Origin: Pedobacter sp.
Lineage (GTDB): Bacteria; Bacteroidota; Bacteroidia; Sphingobacteriales; Sphingobacteriaceae
Direction: 5' to 3'
Assembly (NCBI GenBank): GCA_030149995.1
Contig: JASLGV010000495.1
Span: 1-8,502 of the forward strand
DNA length: 8,502 bases
Shown: in pieces, positions 7,040 through 8,502 of the stretch
Position numbering within the stretch: position 1 is the first letter of the stretch
How the letters are laid out: each line of letters opens with the position of its first letter
Translations under genes and position numbers: made by a program
The notes under the pieces: model-generated
What the model was told of the DNA's origin: nothing
The model's input: only the letters and a program-made list of their open reading frames with translations
Database searches by the model: none

Positions 7040-7090
7040 AGTTCGATGTTTTCCATCCGAAAAAGCTTACATATCAAAAAATATCGAACT
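7040..7090. repeat. Inverted repeat, 13-bp arms, 25-bp spacer
   Basis: Bases 7040-7052 (AGTTCGATGTTTT) are nearly the reverse complement of 7078-7090 (AAAATATCGAACT); the one exception could form a G-U pair in a rightward RNA. No U tract follows on either strand, so it is not a normal terminator. It lies seven bases beyond the stop of the broken leftward gene at 7097-7438 and may be a leftover of that gene's 3' region or of a mobile element. Confidence 0.5.
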
Positions 7091-7096
7091 AATAAT

Positions 7097-7438
7097 TTAC
7101 CTTTTCCCTTTAATATCTGCATTTAAATCCATTAGATCAAGCTTTTTTAGGTTTTCAGCTGCTTTGTAAATTAAGCCTTCAATATCAACAATGACCATAC
7201 TATCATTAGTCAAATCATTTAGTTTTGCTTCTAATCTGCTAATCTTTCTTCAGCCGGGTCTTAATTTATAATCTTCAGCGCCGATACCGTTGTTTAGGAG
7301 AAGTTCCCTTACAATTATGATGTTTTTATATAAAGTTCCCTCTTCCAAATCTTCCATAATGGGTTTAATAAGCAATAAAAGGTGATTTAAATACTCAAAG
7401 TATTCTGCACAACGGTATTTTAAGGATACCAGAATTAT
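7097..7438 (-). pseudogene. Decayed leftward gene fragment, family not recognised
   Basis: The minus strand reads like protein from about 7438 down to TAA at 7097, except for an in-frame TGA at 7250-7252. Before it runs EYFEYLNHLLLLIKPIMEDL and onward to GAEDYKLRPG; after it runs RLEAKLNDLTNDSMVIVDIE and onward to DLNADIKGKR. Next to the stop, the other frame reads AEERLAD. Removing one C from the CCC at 7256-7258 and adding one T near 7233 gives a smooth KLRPAEERLADLEAKLNDL, a heptad-like helix. So two nearby single-base changes appear to have broken one frame. The only ATG in frame is at 7357 (35 codons to the TGA). The coding-like sequence extends upstream of it to another stop at 7439-7441, so the 5' end is also missing or altered. 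I do not recognise the family; it looks helical and soluble. Sequencing error is a possible alternative. Confidence 0.5.
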
Positions 7439-7465
7439 TCAGGGCGCTCCTGTTCAGAATCCTTA
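7421..7465. repeat. Nested inverted repeat
   Basis: TAAGGAT (7421-7427) pairs with ATCCTTA (7459-7465). Inside lies a smaller CAGG/CCTG hairpin around GCGCT (7440-7452). It overlaps the upstream end of the broken leftward gene. Function unknown. Confidence 0.35.
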
Positions 7466-7472
7466 TAGTAAA

Positions 7473-7506
7473 GGCGTAAAAAAGATTATTTTATTTTTTT
7501 TACGCC
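7473..7506. repeat. Perfect 11-bp inverted repeat (GGCGTAAAAAA / TTTTTTACGCC)
   Basis: GGCGTAAAAAA (7473-7483) and TTTTTTACGCC (7496-7506) are exact reverse complements separated by 12 A/T-rich bases. The G/C-rich base of the stem with a long A:T upper part resembles a bidirectional terminator, but no U tract lies outside the stem on either strand. It sits only 8 bp from the previous repeat and could separate the decayed gene from the serine hydrolase promoter. Confidence 0.5.
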
Positions 7507-7583
7507 ATTGTTATTTCCACAGGTGTCAAACAGATCATTATTTAGAGGCTAATTTTTTTTAATGATTCGGAAGGAATATTATT

Positions 7584-7599
7584 TACGAAATATTTCGTA
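7584..7599. promoter_or_regulatory. Putative operator 1: 16-bp perfect palindrome
   Basis: TACGAAATATTTCGTA is its own reverse complement. It abuts and overlaps by two bases the -7 box at 7598-7605. A second copy of its half-sites lies 25 bp downstream. A dimeric repressor bound here would block polymerase. The repressor itself is not in the window and its family cannot be told from the site. Confidence 0.55.
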
Positions 7600-7605
7600 T
7601 GTTTG
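7598..7605 (+). promoter_or_regulatory. -7 box (TATGTTTG) of the serine hydrolase gene
   Basis: TATGTTTG fits TAnnTTTG exactly and predicts a start near 7612, giving a leader of about 41 nt. No clear -33 element is seen, which would suit a promoter that needs or is controlled by a regulator. It lies between the two palindromic sites. Confidence 0.5.
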
Positions 7606-7608
7606 ATG

Positions 7609-7624
7609 TACGAAGTCTTTCGTG
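7609..7624. promoter_or_regulatory. Putative operator 2: second copy, ACGAA-N4-TTCGT
   Basis: TACGAAGTCTTTCGTG keeps the same half-sites and spacing as operator 1 (ACGAA at 7610-7614, TTCGT at 7619-7623), but the central four bases and the last base differ. Its centre is 25 bp from that of operator 1, and it covers the predicted transcription start. Confidence 0.5.
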
Positions 7625-7652
7625 TTTTGATTTATCTTATTAATCCCTTATT

Positions 7653-8502
7653 ATGAAGTATCTTTTTTTTATATGGCTAAGCCTATTTTTTACAAAAAGT
7701 TTGTATTCCCAGAACCAGCAACATCAGCTCGACAGCACATACAGTAAGCTTTATCGGGAGGGAGTATTTAATGGTAATGTGTTGATTGCAGATAAGGGTA
7801 AGATCATTTTTGAGAAAAGCTATGGTCTTTCTAACGAAGAGACCAATGAACGGTTAAATTCCAAGAGTATCTTTGAAATTGCTTCGGTATCCAAGCAATT
7901 TACTGCGATGGCCATCCTTTTACTAAAAAAGCAGGGAAGTTTATCTCTGGACGATCCTATTGAAAAATATATTCCTGAACTCTCGTTCTATAAAGGAATT
8001 ACCATTAGGAATCTCATTACTCATACCAGCGGACTACCAGATTATGCAAAGTTGATGGACGAAAAATGGGATCATACAAAGATCGCGTCGAATGAAGATG
8101 CTATCGCATTAATGGTCAAATTTCAACCTGAGATGTTGTTTCCGGTAAACAGTAAATACAAGTATAGCAACACTGGTTATTTGCTTTTGGCTACAATTAT
8201 AGAGCGTGTCTCACATCAGACGTATCCAAAATTCATGAATGATAATATTTTTGCTCCATGTGGGTTGAAAAATACACGTGTGATTTCCAGGCACCGGTTA
8301 AAGCATCCGGTCAAGAATTTAACAATTGGCTACGTAACAGATAGTCTGGGCAGGAAAATCAGACCGGAAAATAACAAAGATCTGCGTCTTGCATTTTATC
8401 TTGATGGGATTTATGGCGGATCGAAAGTGTTTACTACGGCCAGAGACTTATTGAAATGGGATCGCATACTGGCCACTGAAAAGTTAGTTTCAGCAGATGA
8501 TA
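7653..8502 (+). CDS. Exported serine hydrolase, beta-lactamase/class C family (3' end outside window)
   Basis: The frame opens at ATG 7653 and stays open to the window edge, giving 283 residues. A signal peptide (MKYLFFIWLSLFF, cleavage probably after SLYS before Gln20) sends it out of the cytoplasm. The penicillin-binding fold is clear. The nucleophile motif is SVSK (Ser78, Lys81), the second motif is the YSN triad (Tyr171 to Asn173), HTSGLPDY starts at 124, and GGSKVFTTARDLLKW starts at 255. The third motif, usually (K/H)xG, should lie beyond the right edge. Such proteins include AmpC-like beta-lactamases, esterases and D-aminopeptidases; sequence alone does not tell which, and most relatives are not antibiotic-resistance enzymes. 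The start is 48 bp after a -7 box flanked by two matching palindromes, which suggests regulated expression. No partner gene is visible. Confidence 0.92.
   Translation, partial: MKYLFFIWLSLFFTKSLYSQNQQHQLDSTYSKLYREGVFNGNVLIADKGKIIFEKSYGLSNEETNERLNSKSIFEIASVSKQFTAMAILLLKKQGSLSLDDPIEKYIPELSFYKGITIRNLITHTSGLPDYAKLMDEKWDHTKIASNEDAIALMVKFQPEMLFPVNSKYKYSNTGYLLLATIIERVSHQTYPKFMNDNIFAPCGLKNTRVISRHRLKHPVKNLTIGYVTDSLGRKIRPENNKDLRLAFYLDGIYGGSKVFTTARDLLKWDRILATEKLVSADD

Larger units (their letters stand above)
6983..7583. other. Gene-poor stretch behind tRNA-Leu: decayed coding sequence and inverted repeats
   Basis: This roughly 600-bp stretch holds no intact gene. It contains an imperfect repeat formed by TTATCCA (6981-6987) and TGGATAA (7008-7014), the 7040-7090 repeat, the broken leftward gene, and the repeats at 7421-7506. 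From 7507 to 7583 I see only A/T-rich sequence with no open frame. Decay and repeats next to a tRNA fit a former insertion site, but no integrase or copy of the tRNA 3' end longer than 8 bp was found. Confidence 0.45.

Noticed and set aside
7039..7046. CAGTTCGA, an 8-bp match to the tRNA-Leu T arm, as a possible attachment-site copy
   Set aside because: Eight bases are too few, and the match does not extend to the tRNA 3' end as attachment sites do.
7653..8502. Calling the serine hydrolase an antibiotic-resistance beta-lactamase
   Set aside because: Only general family motifs are visible, the third motif is off the edge, and most members of this family have other or unknown substrates.
1..8502. 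CRISPR arrays, insertion sequences, phage or toxin-antitoxin genes, riboswitches
   Set aside because: No tandem repeat-spacer pattern, transposase, phage or toxin-antitoxin motif, or recognisable aptamer was found.

Overview
The window looks like chromosomal DNA from a Bacteroidota bacterium, most likely of the Sphingobacteriaceae (Pedobacter or a relative). The evidence is the AT-rich sequence, Bacteroidota-type -7 boxes (TAnnTTTG) before several genes, the near absence of Shine-Dalgarno sequences, a DUF2851 protein, and an ftsK gene followed by a LolA-like gene. The genus is an inference from protein style; no database search was possible.

Left part (1-2240). The C-terminal 254 residues of a DUF2851 protein enter from the left edge. 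A 250-bp gap carrying a promoter then leads to a 72-residue PspC-domain membrane protein. This converges, with only 12 bp between stop codons, on a leftward gene for a cytoplasmic ankyrin-repeat protein. Between the ankyrin gene and ftsK lies a gap of about 335 bp. It holds a strong leftward intrinsic terminator and a second hairpin but no convincing protein gene, which is the layout expected of a small RNA.

Centre (2206-6784). A good promoter drives ftsK, the membrane-anchored DNA translocase for chromosome segregation at division. The LolA-like periplasmic lipoprotein carrier gene follows 62 bp later, and a textbook terminator closes this two-gene unit. A second unit encodes a small uncharacterised protein, possibly on a leaderless mRNA, and a PhnP-type metallo-beta-lactamase-fold hydrolase with both zinc sites intact.

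Right part (6835-8502). A tRNA-Leu(GAG) gene has its own promoter and terminator. About 670 bp without an intact gene follow. They contain the debris of a leftward gene broken by two single-base changes, several inverted repeats, and a promoter flanked by two matching palindromic operator sites (ACGAA-N4-TTCGT). That promoter faces an exported serine hydrolase of the beta-lactamase/class C family, which runs off the right edge.

Most of the window is conserved housekeeping sequence, and no multi-gene novel system is visible. The most unusual items are the paired operators before the serine hydrolase, the candidate small RNA upstream of ftsK, and the decayed gene behind the tRNA.
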